A DNA stretch of 64,000 nt from Didymella arachidicola (taxonomy: Eukaryota; Ascomycota; Dothideomycetes; Pleosporales; Didymellaceae), in NCBI GenBank assembly GCA_016630955.3, contig CM049989.1, positions 1,488,001 through 1,552,000 of the forward strand, written 5' to 3'. The notes under the pieces are model-generated. The model worked only from the letters and a program-made list of their open reading frames with translations, did no database searches and was not told the origin of the DNA. Position numbers and translations under genes: made by a program. This document shows, one piece after another, positions 11,501-22,435 of the stretch (position 1 is its first letter; every line of letters begins with the position of its first letter).

Positions 11501-13984
11501 GGTGCTGCCGCTTTTGAACGCTCGCTTCTCCAGCCGGGCTGAGGCAACAACTTGCAGCAGCTTGCAAGTCTGTATCCTAGGAATAATGATCCATCACATG
11601 CAGACAACGGTAACCACACTACTGCCTTTCATCGCCGAAACAGATCTCAGCACAGAATGTCTAGCTTTCTGCTATGATGTTTCCATTTGACGCCGCAGAG
11701 TAAATCGCAGGCAGTTCACCGGACAAAAGGGCCCAAAATCAAAATCAAAGATATAGCAAAACTCGACTGGCTTTGCGCTGCACGTCTTCGAGCACAAGCA
11801 TCAGTTCCCTTGGGCAGGCCAACGAGCAGCGTTCCTGTGACCGGCCATTGGCAAAAGGTAGCTGCTGCTCTGAGACAGCGCAGCGTGGTCAGTACCGACT
11901 TCACAAAGCTCCCGTCTTCGAAATGACAATGGCCGAAAACGATGGCAGCTTGCATATCCGCTGGACAGCATCACGCTCTCCTGGATCAACAGCTCGGCTT
12001 GTCATCATTCTGTACTCGACCCGCGGAGATGGTGAAATCCCTGCTCAGCGGTGCTCTTCATTCCTAGGCTCGGCCCGGGCGACGTGTAGTGTTCCACAAC
12101 CTCCAGGTTTCTTGTTGTATCTCGATGTAAGAAGGCATGTTACAAATCATCTCGGCAAGAGCTCACTCAAATGACATTTGAAATGACCCTTACCTGTACA
12201 TGAAGCAATGTTCAGTCCTTGTTACGGCCTTGTACTCGCCTTGGCCATGGCGCTCTTAGCACCTCGATATGTCACTGGAGAGGGCCTTGAAGTTGAGACG
12301 CACAGCGCTTCACGTGGTCCACCACACCACGTCAACTGGAGGCATCCTTCAACGTTCACTAGCTTCACGCACCGGCCTCACGCGACCGGCTGAGGGACCA
12401 TGCACACAAACAACGCCGGAACCCTGTTCGCGGAACTAGGGAGTCAGACGCTTGGATCCCCTTGCTGAACGTTGACCGGAGATCTCTCCGCTGCTGCCAA
12501 CACAAGGCATTGGCGGCCCTTCAACCTCAACATCCACATTCAGTCTTCTGAGATTCGCAAGGGCGCTTCGGCTAATCAAGTGCGTTAGATACCTGATGAT
12601 CCATTCCAGCTGCTTCAGGACATACGATCGCTAATTACACGCAGATACATGCTCAACGGTGAGCAGACTGCTCGGACTACATTCCCGGCCAGGCGAGCTG
12701 AGAAGCAAAATGCCGAGGCCTCGAGCCATACACACCCTTCAGCAACTGCATCGATAGTCGGTGCGGGCAGAACTGCCGGCGGACCGTTGATAGGCGAATT
12801 TGCAGCCAGCACGCCATGGCGGGGAAGCGCGAACTTACTGCATAACCCTCACTTTGAGGCGTCAGTGCTGGGCTGGCTTATCCTCCGACATTGCCGGTCC
12901 AGGTCAGTGGATGCCTCAAGTCCTGCTTGCCAGGTGATGAGTCTGATGACTAGCCGATGCGCCGCTTGCAATGTTGACCGTAAAAGAGCATAGGAGAAAT
13001 GCACTACAGGTGTCTGATTGGGCAATCACCATTACGCTGATGAGCTAGCAGACACAATGAGCGGCACTGCGACGAATCATACGTTTGATCTTGTGTGGAG
13101 CGCATAGATGCGGTTCAATATTCTGTCAGGTAACGACAGTGAGGAGCCGCATGATCCAGACGATCTCTCAGCCTCCTCGAGTTGCCTGGAAGGGCGGAAA
13201 ACAATGACACATCGGGTGAGCATAAGACTATGCATGGGACTTTTCGACGTGTGCGCTAGCATCTGGCATCTATCACTCGAGATCTGAGGGGAAATTTCAC
13301 ACTCACCCGATCACTGAATTGGAAACTGCAATGAAGGCTTACCGTTATTCGCGACTCGCAGGAGAACGTTGAGGCGGCAGCGGCAACAGATACCTCCACT
13401 CGTAGCTCAAAGAAAAGAACCACGATTCGACAGAGAGCCTAATTCACGTTGTGCACGTAAATGTTGGAAGTAACGATTATCTTCGGCAGGCAGTGTCTAT
13501 CATGACGGTATGTTAACTTCCATACATATTAAATAGTATATATACATAGTAAACATTGGGAACCCTCCGTTCCTCAACCAATACACTTTGTTAATTCAAC
13601 AGTAAATTATGTCGTCACCGCTTGTTTTAGAAGCTACGAAAGTCATAAAAAATGATACGTCGGATCACAGAAAGGTTCGAGAAGAATTGAGCTTTCCGCT
13701 GTATGGCCTTCAACAAACCCAGCCTGATCCCTTCGCTAGCGGGCCTACGAAGTACAGACTTCACGTGTTTCTTTTGGATTTTCGCCATATGCTTTGCCTT
13801 CACTTAATGACATTGCGTTGTTGTATTGTTGCCCTGTGCTTAAAATCAGGTGAAGGTGAGTTCGGCGTTCGCGTAGCAGAAGGTAAATCTTTACGAAGCA
13901 CAACCAGGTAAGACAGTAGCGATCTCTTTCCTTCCGGCAACACCTCTCAATCGCATCATACACGTACATTCTCGAGTTTGAACC
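8540..13984. other. 5.4-kb stretch with no convincing gene
   Basis: The proximal part (about 8540-10450) is visibly GC-rich with CTG/CAG-like and CCG-like runs, so long ORFs open by chance in several overlapping frames; none resembles a known family. The distal part is of mixed composition and includes a short TG run near 10688 and an A/T-rich patch at about 13511-13555. Likely contents are the whi3 promoter and leader plus spacer. A non-coding RNA or rapidly evolving small gene cannot be excluded. Confidence 0.45.
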
Positions 13985-15550
13985 ATGGCCTCAACTTCAA
14001 CGGACATAGCCTCCGACTGGCTCACTGAACTCGATCGGATCGATACGTTGTGGGACTCGACAGCGTTTTACTACAGCCTCCTTGGCAGACTTCCACTCGA
14101 GTTGCTCGAGAACATTTTCCAACACATACCGAGGACTCAGTTACCAGCTATTGCAAGAATTCATCCACAACTTCGAGAACTGGCCGAGAAGAGACTCTAT
14201 AGTCACCTCATCCTTCTCAATGTAAGGGAAGATGGGCAGCAGCTGTGGCAGTTGCACTGCACTCTGAAGAGGCGACCGGATCTTGCACAGACGGTACGCG
14301 AATTCTCCTGTGCATTCTTTGATCAAGATGTCAAGATCGAACTCAACACGACCTCGCTTTTCGACGGCGATGTACACTTTCGCTCGGTTGCCAAACTGTC
14401 TCTTAGCCAGATGGCTATTGGCGGTCGCGTCTTGATGCAACAACTACCAAATGTTGAGAAAGTCGGGATATGTCTCGGGCTAGCTAGCATTGAGGCTAAG
14501 CGCTGGGGAGAGGATCCGATGCTCCAACATCTTGCTCGTACGCCATTGGGCGCTGGCAAGTTCATTCCAGAATTCGACAACATGACCGCACACAACCTAC
14601 AGATTTCAGGACTTCAACAGCTCACAGAGCTAAGGTTCACTGGATCTGAGTTCCACTGGGCTCTTGCAAAGCTACCGCTTCTCCGGAAACTGCAGCTGTC
14701 GCGACCATGTGTGATTTTGCCGGACGATGCACCTAATGAAGTCAATACCGAACTCAAGGTATTCGAACTATGTGCCAGGTCTGATATTCTTCGATCCAGC
14801 AGTATTCACTACAGTAACCTTGACACATTCCTTGCCCACTTTCCGTCTTTGGAACACATGGAGATCACAATATATGACCTCGATGTCGATGTCCTACTGC
14901 CTCTGAATCAATCAGATCCTCCAGACGAGGAGCAACGAAGCTACAACACCTTGTTGGAGCGTCTGAGTCCCGTGACTGAGCAGCTGAGGAGCCTCCACCT
15001 GCTCATGTTTAACATTGAGGACGGCTGGGGGACCTGGGGCATTAATCCCAGTAGATTCCTCAATAATGTCCAGCCTGCTTCGAGCTTCCAGCATTTCAAG
15101 AAACTGGTCAGCCTCTCAGTACCGTCTCAGTGCTTCTTCCGCGATACAACTTTCACAGTCGACACGGTTCCCTCGCCGGCAGCTGTGCTTCCTGCTGCGC
15201 TGCAGGGCCTCACCATCGACTGCCCGCAGGTCCACATCTACGACTGGCTGCTCCGAGTGCGCAACGTCCGTGACGAACTACCAGAACTATTCGAAATCGA
15301 ACTGCAATGCCAACTTCCGTTCGGAGACGAGTGGCCTGTATTGGTCTTCGAGAACGATGATCATCCCGTGTTCGACGTCCTAGCAAACGAGCTTGATATC
15401 GACTTATACGTCACAAAAAGAGAGCAGGACTGGAGGGAGGAATGGGACGAGTACGATATGGCTGTACTCGATGTCATCGATTGGCTCGACGATCTCGGAG
15501 AAGACGGGGAAATGGACAAACTCCTCGAATGGATCAATCTCATGCCCTGA
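13985..15550 (+). CDS. F-box domain protein
   Basis: Intronless 521-aa protein with an F-box near the N-terminus (LGRLPLELLENIFQHIPRTQL, from about residue 33). F-boxes bind Skp1 and recruit substrates to SCF ubiquitin ligases. The remainder has LRR-like leucine periodicity (LTELRFTGSEFHWALAKLP, LEHMEITIYDLDVDVLLPL) and an acidic C-terminus. Such F-box families are expanded in Dothideomycetes; the substrate cannot be inferred. The start codon has an acceptable context (AACCATGG). Confidence 0.85.
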   Translation: MASTSTDIASDWLTELDRIDTLWDSTAFYYSLLGRLPLELLENIFQHIPRTQLPAIARIHPQLRELAEKRLYSHLILLNVREDGQQLWQLHCTLKRRPDLAQTVREFSCAFFDQDVKIELNTTSLFDGDVHFRSVAKLSLSQMAIGGRVLMQQLPNVEKVGICLGLASIEAKRWGEDPMLQHLARTPLGAGKFIPEFDNMTAHNLQISGLQQLTELRFTGSEFHWALAKLPLLRKLQLSRPCVILPDDAPNEVNTELKVFELCARSDILRSSSIHYSNLDTFLAHFPSLEHMEITIYDLDVDVLLPLNQSDPPDEEQRSYNTLLERLSPVTEQLRSLHLLMFNIEDGWGTWGINPSRFLNNVQPASSFQHFKKLVSLSVPSQCFFRDTTFTVDTVPSPAAVLPAALQGLTIDCPQVHIYDWLLRVRNVRDELPELFEIELQCQLPFGDEWPVLVFENDDHPVFDVLANELDIDLYVTKREQDWREEWDEYDMAVLDVIDWLDDLGEDGEMDKLLEWINLMP

Positions 15551-16294
15551 GATGCTGCACGTCGTCGTGAGTTGAGAGCTAGATTAGGACTCCAAGCTCG
15601 AGCGAATGGTTTTACCACCTCAGTGTACAAAGATGCAGAACGTGTTGGTCGACAGAAGGATGCCTCTAGGCCACGCAGACGCTCTGGGCAACCCACTCTC
15701 TTGCATTCATGGGATTCAACACATGGCAGAAATAATCAAGAAGAAGAAGAAGGGCGCGTAGGATCGGAAAGCTGCATCAAGACTCTTGCGGACAAGATAC
15801 TGCTCCCTCAATTCATATTCAAACGTTACACGCAGAATTTGTAGAAACATGCCTCATTTATGCAGCACTTTGGATTCGCCTAATTTCGCGGCTACAATGA
15901 CGCACCTCCCTGTTCCAGATCCGCTCCGCCGCAACCAGATCCCTCACTCTTGGCTTCCCACTCCGTATAAAACACTCAACCCACCTTTATCGCGGCGTCA
16001 GCGGCGCACAGTCCATTTCCATCACCTAGCGTCCCGCACAACTCTCGCAGCCCCACTCGCACAAACCTCGCATTGAAAGCACGACCAATCACAGTACCCC
16101 TTGCCACTTACTAACAACCTTTATACAGCGAAGGCAAAGGTTTGGTAGCCTAGATGTGGTCGATAGGTAAATCGGTGCCGCTTAGGCGGCGGCGAACTCT
16201 CGATCTGACCGGGAACAGTCGTACGATGTGGATCGCGGCGGGAGTATCGCGGAGGCTAGAATTGGGGCAACCGCACAAGTCGCGCAGCGAGATG
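15551..16294. other. Intergenic region upstream of the metallothionein
   Basis: About 740 bp without a recognised gene. It contains an AAG-type microsatellite near 15738-15752, a TATAAAA at about 15965 not followed by a recognisable ORF, and a CCCCT stress-element-like pentamer near 16098. These may be part of the metallothionein promoter. Confidence 0.4.
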
Positions 16295-16301
16295 TATATA
16301 A
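16295..16301 (+). promoter_or_regulatory. TATA box of the metallothionein gene
   Basis: TATATAA lies 115-121 bp upstream of the metallothionein ATG and is followed by an A/C-rich leader (AAACACATCAAACAACACC), the usual arrangement of a strongly inducible fungal gene. Function is inferred from position and sequence. Confidence 0.6.
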
Positions 16302-16415
16302 CACGACTCGAGGGCATTTCTGAGATCAGTACCACAGCACGAAACACATCAAACAACACCACAAACAATCACTTTCGAATTCACTCGATCCCTAAACCCA
16401 GCCACATCAAGCACA

Positions 16416-16593
16416 ATGCAGTCCACTATCTTCACCCTCGTCAACAACGGCAACTGCGGTTGCTCCGGCCAGAGCACTTGCAACTGCGGCAAGGACTGCA
16501 GCTGCGACAACTGCCCTGTATGTTTCCATATCTTTTTCCCGTCGGAGGCCTTAGACTAACGCCAAGCAGAAGCCCAGCTGCGGTGGCTGCTAA
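16416..16593 (+). CDS. Small copper-type metallothionein (41 aa)
   Basis: Tiny cysteine-rich protein expected to bind Cu(I) in the cytosol and protect against copper excess. Exon 1 (16416-16517, 34 codons) begins MQSTIFTLVNNGNCGCSG and continues through CNCGKDCSCDNC. A 52-nt intron (16518-16569, donor GTATGT, branch ACTAAC, acceptor CAG) is followed by exon 2 encoding KPSCGGC and TAA. The product has 9 Cys in 41 residues, mainly in C-x-C pairs (positions 14, 16, 22, 24, 28, 30, 33, 38, 41), matching short fungal copper metallothioneins. It is too small to be noticed as an ordinary ORF. It is tail-to-tail with a copper transporter 370 bp away, which supports a copper role. Confidence 0.9.
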
Positions 16594-16961
16594 ATCACGA
16601 CAACGATCAATCTTTACTTACACGATACGATTTCGTGTCACTTTCAAACAATGCGGGTTGCTCTTTGGGACAGTGAAGGTGCGCCATAGAGCTGGAGTTG
16701 TCGGCGATTAAGATACCAAGTGGCCATTGCGTCCACAACATGAAATGAAACATTTTTTGCTTCTACTTGTCTTCCATTACGCAGCTACGAAAGATTTTCG
16801 TCAGTACCAGCTGCACCTTTTGACCCTGGGTCGAGATGGTGCTCGAGCTCCCTTCTCATTCTCGGTAAGCTGACGAGCTTGTCGGTTTGCGCAATGACTT
16901 TGACCTTGCGCTGTCCGCACTTTTCGCAGTTAGCCCTACCACGATCCATCTCTGTGACTGC
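16594..16961. other. Convergent spacer between metallothionein and Ctr gene
   Basis: About 370 bp holding the 3' ends of both genes; no ORF of note. Confidence 0.5.
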
Positions 16962-17785
16962 CTAGCCACAGCAGACCGTGACGTTCTCCTGCATGCGATC
17001 TTTGCCACCCTGACCCACGTTGAAGCTCTCCCACCCGAAGATGAAATATCCGAGATACGCGCCAATGAAAATGCAGATGATGATGTATCCGTTGTAATAC
17101 ATGGCAAGTAGCATGACGAAGTATGCAACAGCGAACTGCAACATATGGAGGAGAGCGCGAATAGCTTGCTGGAGGACGCTGGGGCGGAACTTCTGCGCAG
17201 TGGGAGCTGTGGTTGTCGCGACGGTCTTACTGTTGTTGGACGAGGCTGAAGATGCAATAGGGACTGCTGGCACATGGGAGGCGAGGTATTGCTGAATGAT
17301 GTGGCGGTCGTACTCTTTGCCGGCGCGGCGAAGGAACTCGAGCAGAATCACAAGGAGCATGACGCCGATGCATGAGCCTGCAAACATGCCCTTTGAAGTG
17401 ATCCGCCAAGTGCGGGAAATGAAGCCTGTCATCGTTATTGAAGTCCCGGTGTAGGTCAGATATTCGAAGGCAGTGTAGCGATCCATGACTGGACCCTAGC
17501 GTGCCTTCAACGATCAGTGTACTCACAGGAGTCGACAGTGTACCAATTCCATAACATCTGTCAATGGCGTCAGCAAAACCATTTCACGCACTCGAGAGGG
17601 GATAAATTTACGCTAATCTTACAGCTGCCACCCATACTCATACCACCTCCACCGTGCGAAGCCCCAGTGCTGGACGCCATGGTAGCGCTACCAGTGGCAG
17701 TCTGTGTCATGCCCATCATGCCAGACATTCCAGTCCTGACTACTGACGTAGCTGTAGCCATCATGTCGTGTCCTGAGTGGTCCAT
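16962..17785 (-). CDS. Ctr-family copper transporter
   Basis: Trimeric high-affinity Cu(I) importer of the plasma or vacuolar membrane, most like the Ctr3 group. Three exons (17785-17612, 17557-17527, 17425-16962; introns of 54 and 101 nt) give 222 aa. The extracellular N-terminus is rich in Met and His (MDHSGHDMM, MSGMMGM, MSMGG). The family motif CKISMLWNWYTVDSCFIS is formed only across the two splice junctions, which supports them. TM1 is about 83-99. TM2 carries the copper-conducting MxxxM (MLLAM, 173-177). TM3 has the packing motif GxxxG (GAYLG, 190-194). The protein ends in a Cys-Cys-Gly copper-handling tail (220-222). Confidence 0.94.
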
Positions 17786-18820
17786 GCTAGCGCTTTACGT
17801 AGTAGCAGAGTGCGCAAGTTGTCGAGGGACGTGGATGTGGTGAACAAAGGTCGTGGTAGCGATCGAGGCTGTAGCGATTGAGGCTTTAGAGATGTTAGTG
17901 TTGTCGAGCTGAGCAAGTTTAAGCAGTTTTGTTTACTTCTGGCGGGGAAATCGAAAGCCTGGTAGGAGCGATATGTTGCTGCAGGAGCGAACCCGTCTTT
18001 TCACTTCTCGAAAGGTTGAAGCGTCCAAACGACTTCCAAATCGGAGGATTGCCAGATACTTGAACAATCGGTGTAGCAGGGGCTCTTATATCTCACGGGG
18101 CACTCGTTCACAAATAGGCGCGCAAACCCTCTCACCGGCGAGTCACTGCAGCAGGTGATACCCGAGTACCAAGCCCCCGAATCACCCTCTGTACGCACCA
18201 CCTTACACGCTCTCTTCCATTGTCGAGTTGACAGCCGCATAGGATGCATAAGACGAAGTTGCAGAAGCGAAGTGAAGGGTGTAAGATGCTTGGCCCACAG
18301 TGCGCCTTCCCTTCGCGGTAAGCGGCCCCGCTAATCGAGAGCTTTTGCGCGCTTTCAACGCCACGACGAAGGTTATCATCAGGATGCCGCATCACCAAGA
18401 GGCTCTCAAAAGGTCTGAACGAGTCTCGAACGTATCAAATTAGTGCAAATAGGCGAATGCAATAAGATTTCTGCATAGCACCGCATTGAGCGGCTTGTAG
18501 GAATATGCAGGCGAGGTGTATTGCATAAGGTGCGACAAATGGGGCTTCGATTCAATAAGCTTCGATCAAAAAGTCCTGATTTATGCGCTAGGATAAGGAT
18601 ATGATACCGGAATGGTGCTTCCTGCGGTAAAATGGCAACACGTGGACGAAGTATCTGGTATGGCAGGAGGTGCTGATAACCATATCTTGCCTTTGCAATA
18701 GCTAGCCTTCTTGCACGTTGTTGAGCCTCCAAAGGTTCCACGTAGTCCCTATCCGCGACAGCGACACAAGGCAAACACGCACACTGGTGCAAGGTGGAAC
18801 AGAGCCCCGTGACGAACGGC
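17786..18820. other. Intergenic region upstream of the Ctr gene
   Basis: About 1 kb with no recognised gene, holding the Ctr promoter and the 3' side of the PfpI gene. TGAGCAAG at 17910-17917 is one base from the yeast Mac1 copper-starvation element read on the reverse strand (TTTGCTCA), 125 bp upstream of the Ctr start; a single near match is weak evidence. Confidence 0.4.
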
Positions 18821-19646
18821 TCAGGACTGAGTGACAGCCTGGCTGACTGCCGTCTCATTCCTCGCAAAGGGGTCGAAACTCGCATCTGTGATTCGCTGAT
18901 GTTCCAAGATGTTGGCAATGTAGCTCGCGTTCTGTTCGCTGTATGTCTGGCTGACCCAATGTAGCATTACATCAAGGCCAGCTGTTACACCTGAGGAACT
19001 CCAGACTGGAGGCAAGCTTGACTCGTCCTCTACCCAGCGCGCGTGAGATACCCAAGTGGTATTAGGTCCCGCTTTGACGGCATTAGGCCAGGATGTCTTG
19101 TTTGTGGTGGCTTTCCTGCCCTTCAGGATACCGGCTCTTGCCGCGAGAGCTGAGCCAGTGCATATTGTAATAACCTGTCTGACTTTGGGGGCTGTTTTTG
19201 AAATATAGTCCAACGTAGTGTTGAGTGTGGGATTACGCCAACCAGGACCCCCAGCAAGAATTAAGACGTCAAGATCAGGAGCAGTATCGAAAGTATGCGT
19301 GGGCGGCAGCACAGGGTATACCGAAGAATTGAACGGGTTCATTGCAGCCAGTGAAGGTTCCGAGGTAACTGGATCCAGGGTCTGAGCGATCAGGGCGATA
19401 TCAATCTTGTAGATGCCGCTCAAAAATTGCAAGATTTCAATGGGCCCATGGACATCCAGCAAGTCGAACATGCGGAAGAGTACAATACCATACGTGCGGG
19501 GCAACGTGGTACTCGTAGCTAGCACCAAATCAGCATTCCGCTCAGAAATGATCAGCTAGTCGCAGTGTGCACTAACTAGCATCAACTCCATGAACGTGTG
19601 ATGCGACGATGGACAGGAGTATCTGGAGGACGTGAAATGGTTTCAT
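18821..19646 (-). CDS. Secreted DJ-1/PfpI family protein, isocyanide hydratase-like
   Basis: Two exons (19646-19577 and 19518-18821; 58-nt intron 19519-19576) give 255 aa. Exon 1 supplies a clear signal peptide (MKPFHVLQILLSIVASHVHG), so the mature enzyme should enter the secretory pathway. The DJ-1/PfpI fold follows: a nucleophile elbow ICTGSALAARAGILKG with Cys143-Thr144, and an upstream Asp45 in DLLDVHGP. Bacterial isonitrile hydratase InhA uses an equivalent Cys-Thr and Asp. DJ-1/PfpI proteins also include proteases, glyoxalases and chaperones, so hydratase activity is inferred. The gene lies 0.7 kb from an isocyanide synthase gene, and fungal xanthocillin clusters carry an isocyanide hydratase gene (xanA). 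Confidence 0.82.
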
Positions 19647-20342
19647 CGCGACCCGGGCGAGATGGTGATGCTGAGGTGTCAGCGAAGAATTTGGAGAAGA
19701 AGAAATGAAAAGGAAGAAGAGGGAGCGGCAGAGTTATGCTTCACAAGTAATTTACCCAGGCCATCTATCCGCAATTCCTAATTGTTCACTCAAAGTACAG
19801 TATTTTCGTCAGCATGGCGCAAGGAGTTGCGGCTCATTGGTCCTAGAACGCCATTGCCCAGCAAGTCGAGCTGCAACAAGAACACCTCACTGAGATTTTT
19901 TCTGTGCTCCAAACACCGGCATATTCTAGGCGTTAGTTTGCGCGCGTTTCTGCACGATGAGGGAGGTGAGCCAGTGTGAAGCAGTCTCGAGATGCCGAGG
20001 TGGCTGGCAAGAAGAAGTGGGGCGCTGTGAGGTAGGTGGGCGTAAAACCTGCGGATCATCACGACGCGTCTCCAACCACAGAATGTCGCACATCGGAGCC
20101 TGCAAACATCACGGGACGAGTATAATGCCGAAAAATAGTGCTTAATTACGAAAAGTCGCGTTACGCGTGTCCTAGCTACAGAGATCCGCGCTGGTGGTAT
20201 ATGAACAAGAGTAACGCCTGGAAACGCCAAGGTCAGGTCTACTGTCGAAGTAGCTTGCACAATGCTTGCCGAACAGATTACAAAAATTTGAGGAGCCAAT
20301 TTTGGGATGCGGCGATATGAAGTGGTATTAGGTAGGATGCAT
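19647..20342. other. Spacer between PfpI-like and isocyanide synthase genes
   Basis: About 700 bp; presumed promoter of the PfpI gene and 3' UTR of the synthase gene. Short ORFs only. Confidence 0.45.
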
Positions 20343-22435
20343 TCAGACAGCCTGAGATCGCAGAACGTGGTTTACCAGCATGCGTAGCCGGCTAGTTTCC
20401 TCCCCAGGACGGACCCAGTGCGAGTCGACACGCTTGAAGGGACGAGGCGCGATGGGTGTCTGCGAGACGGTCGCGCCATTCTTCTCTACGACCGGAGAGC
20501 AAACGGCAATCGAGGTCTTGGTGCGAACGATAGGAGAACCAACGGGGCTGCGGACCTTCTGCAGTCCTGTGGACCACAAAGATGAAGCGCTCCTTCTCGC
20601 CTGGGGCGAGCAGATGACGATGGGTCTGCCGCCATTCTCGGGATTTGTGACCACGATAGGATTATTTCGTCCAACAACTGGAGAGCAAATGACAATGGGG
20701 CGCTGCTTCTCCGCCAACGGAGAAACAACAACGATGGCACCTTTCTTCTCGTCGAAGATCGTGACCTTCTCGACAGTCATCTGAGGAATAACAAGCTTCG
20801 TGGGCGTCGGCTGCCGAGTGGCAGCTCGCTTCAAGCTGAAGTACGAACCATCCGGGCCGTTGATCCACGAACCTGTGTAGTTGTTGCTGGCCAAAGCTTT
20901 CTTCGCGACAGCCGAGCGAGCAAGGTAGATGAGCTCATCGCCCTCCACCTTGATCATGCAGTTGTGCCAAGGAGTAGGAATCTGGAACTCGTATGCGGCA
21001 ACAGGCTCCAGGCGGTTCTCGAGATCATCGATTGGACGGACCATGTGCTTCGGAAGAAGGCGAATGGCAAACTTGGGGCCCTTATTGTTGTGCGCGTGTA
21101 TCGACAATCGAACATAGTTGGGCAGTAGGAGCTCGACCAGATTGGAATACCCCTGGTTGCGAGAGATCATCTCTTCGGCGACAAGAGCAGCAGTCTTCTT
21201 CTTCTGCTTGCCGCTGAGCGATTTGACCGAAGGAACATCAGCAAGATCCTCAAGCATGAAGCGTGTCTGACCGCGGTACAGTCCCAGCGTCTCAGGCTCC
21301 TGCTGCTCAATAAGCGAGCGGATGTATGCACGGTCGGCACCGCCAATTCCTAACATAAGCCTCCTGCACAGCTCTGCCTCGCCTGTCATCTTGGTCTTGA
21401 CCGGGTGCGGCATTTTGTGCGCGGTACCGACAACCTTTTTCAGCGTCTGGAATCCCTCAGAGTCGGCGTTGAAAATGTTCTTCAGCCCCTTGAAGTCCAT
21501 CGCTTCAACCGGCGCTGTCTGTCCAGGGAAGCGTTCCTTGTAGATTTCGGCCATACAGGCGTCGTACGTATCGATCATTTCGTCGTTAACACCGACTGAA
21601 ATGTGTTAGCGACTGACAAGGATCTGGTTGCTGCGTTTTACTTACTGCAGTCCGAGAAGACATGTCCATCATTGATGATCCACATAGTGGCGCCAGGAGG
21701 GTATACCGTATTCACTTCGCTGATGAAATCGTAAAGTACATCCAGGGCGATGTTCTCTGCGAGATCGGGCATAATGCCACCGGCCTTGTTGGGGTTGGGA
21801 GATTTGCAAGGAAATGCAGGCAAAGCAAGAAGGATAGGAAGAGCCTTGTCAACGAAGCCGTACACACGGTTCAAGAAACCATCACGGCCGGAGACGTTCC
21901 ACTGATCGTCCTTCGAAAGATTTTTGAGCTTGCGCTCGAAGATCCCGGCAATCTTCTCGCACAACTCACGATTCTTTGCTGCCCATGGTGTTGAAGAGCC
22001 CGAGATGTTGGCAAACGGCTGGAACTGGGTCTCGAGAAGGATGAAACGTTCTGCCCAGATGCTGAAGCTGTCCGAAGAAAGCGACTTTGGCTTCGATGTT
22101 ACCATTCCGAGTACGCGGCCGTTGTCATGCTCGATCTCGGCTACCAATGTGTGGAGTTCCTCCTTCTCGTATGACGGAGGGAAGTTGGACTTGATCTTGA
22201 GAAGAGCTGGGATATCGGCAGTGACCTGCAGGCTTTTGATTTCCCTGCCAGATGGCAGCTGAACTCGCGTCCACGACGCAGATGCGGAGCAGATCTCGTT
22301 CCTCAGCTGTGGCCATGCTTCCAGTAGTGTTTTGGAGTTGCTGCCCTCGACGGCTAGAAGCTCGCCGTTCGACTCTCTCCAGTAAAGACCCTGGGTGCAG
22401 TGATATGTTGAAACGCCTTTGTTGAAGGGAGCCAT
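20343..22435 (-). CDS. Isocyanide synthase, Dit1/PvcA family, with repeat-bearing C-terminal tail
   Basis: Enzyme family that converts an amino-acid amine to an isocyanide (PvcA, XanB) or, in yeast Dit1, makes formyl-tyrosine for dityrosine. Two exons (22435-21646 and 21595-20343; 50-nt intron) give 680 aa. Family motifs are LPAFPCKSPNPNK (205-217), MPDLAE (222-227), NDGHVFSDC (255-263, completed across the splice junction as IGVND) and YVRLSIHAHNNKGPKF (from about 424), with conserved Arg426 and His430. The core ends near residue 520. The final 160 residues carry 12-13-residue repeats (IVVVSP, IVICSP, IVVTNP, IVICSP; about 550-595, with a weaker copy near 626-632) that I do not know from other Dit1 proteins. 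The gene is divergent from a CYP56-like P450. Confidence 0.92.
20693..20833 (-). repeat. Degenerate tandem repeat encoding IV(I/V)CSP units in the synthase tail
   Basis: Within the synthase coding sequence, about four units of 12-13 codons encode a hydrophobic Ile-Val core followed by Ser-Pro or Asn-Pro, separated by polar spacers such as LAEKQRP and VVGRNNP. Repetition is clear in the protein and partial in the DNA. Limits are approximate. Confidence 0.6.
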
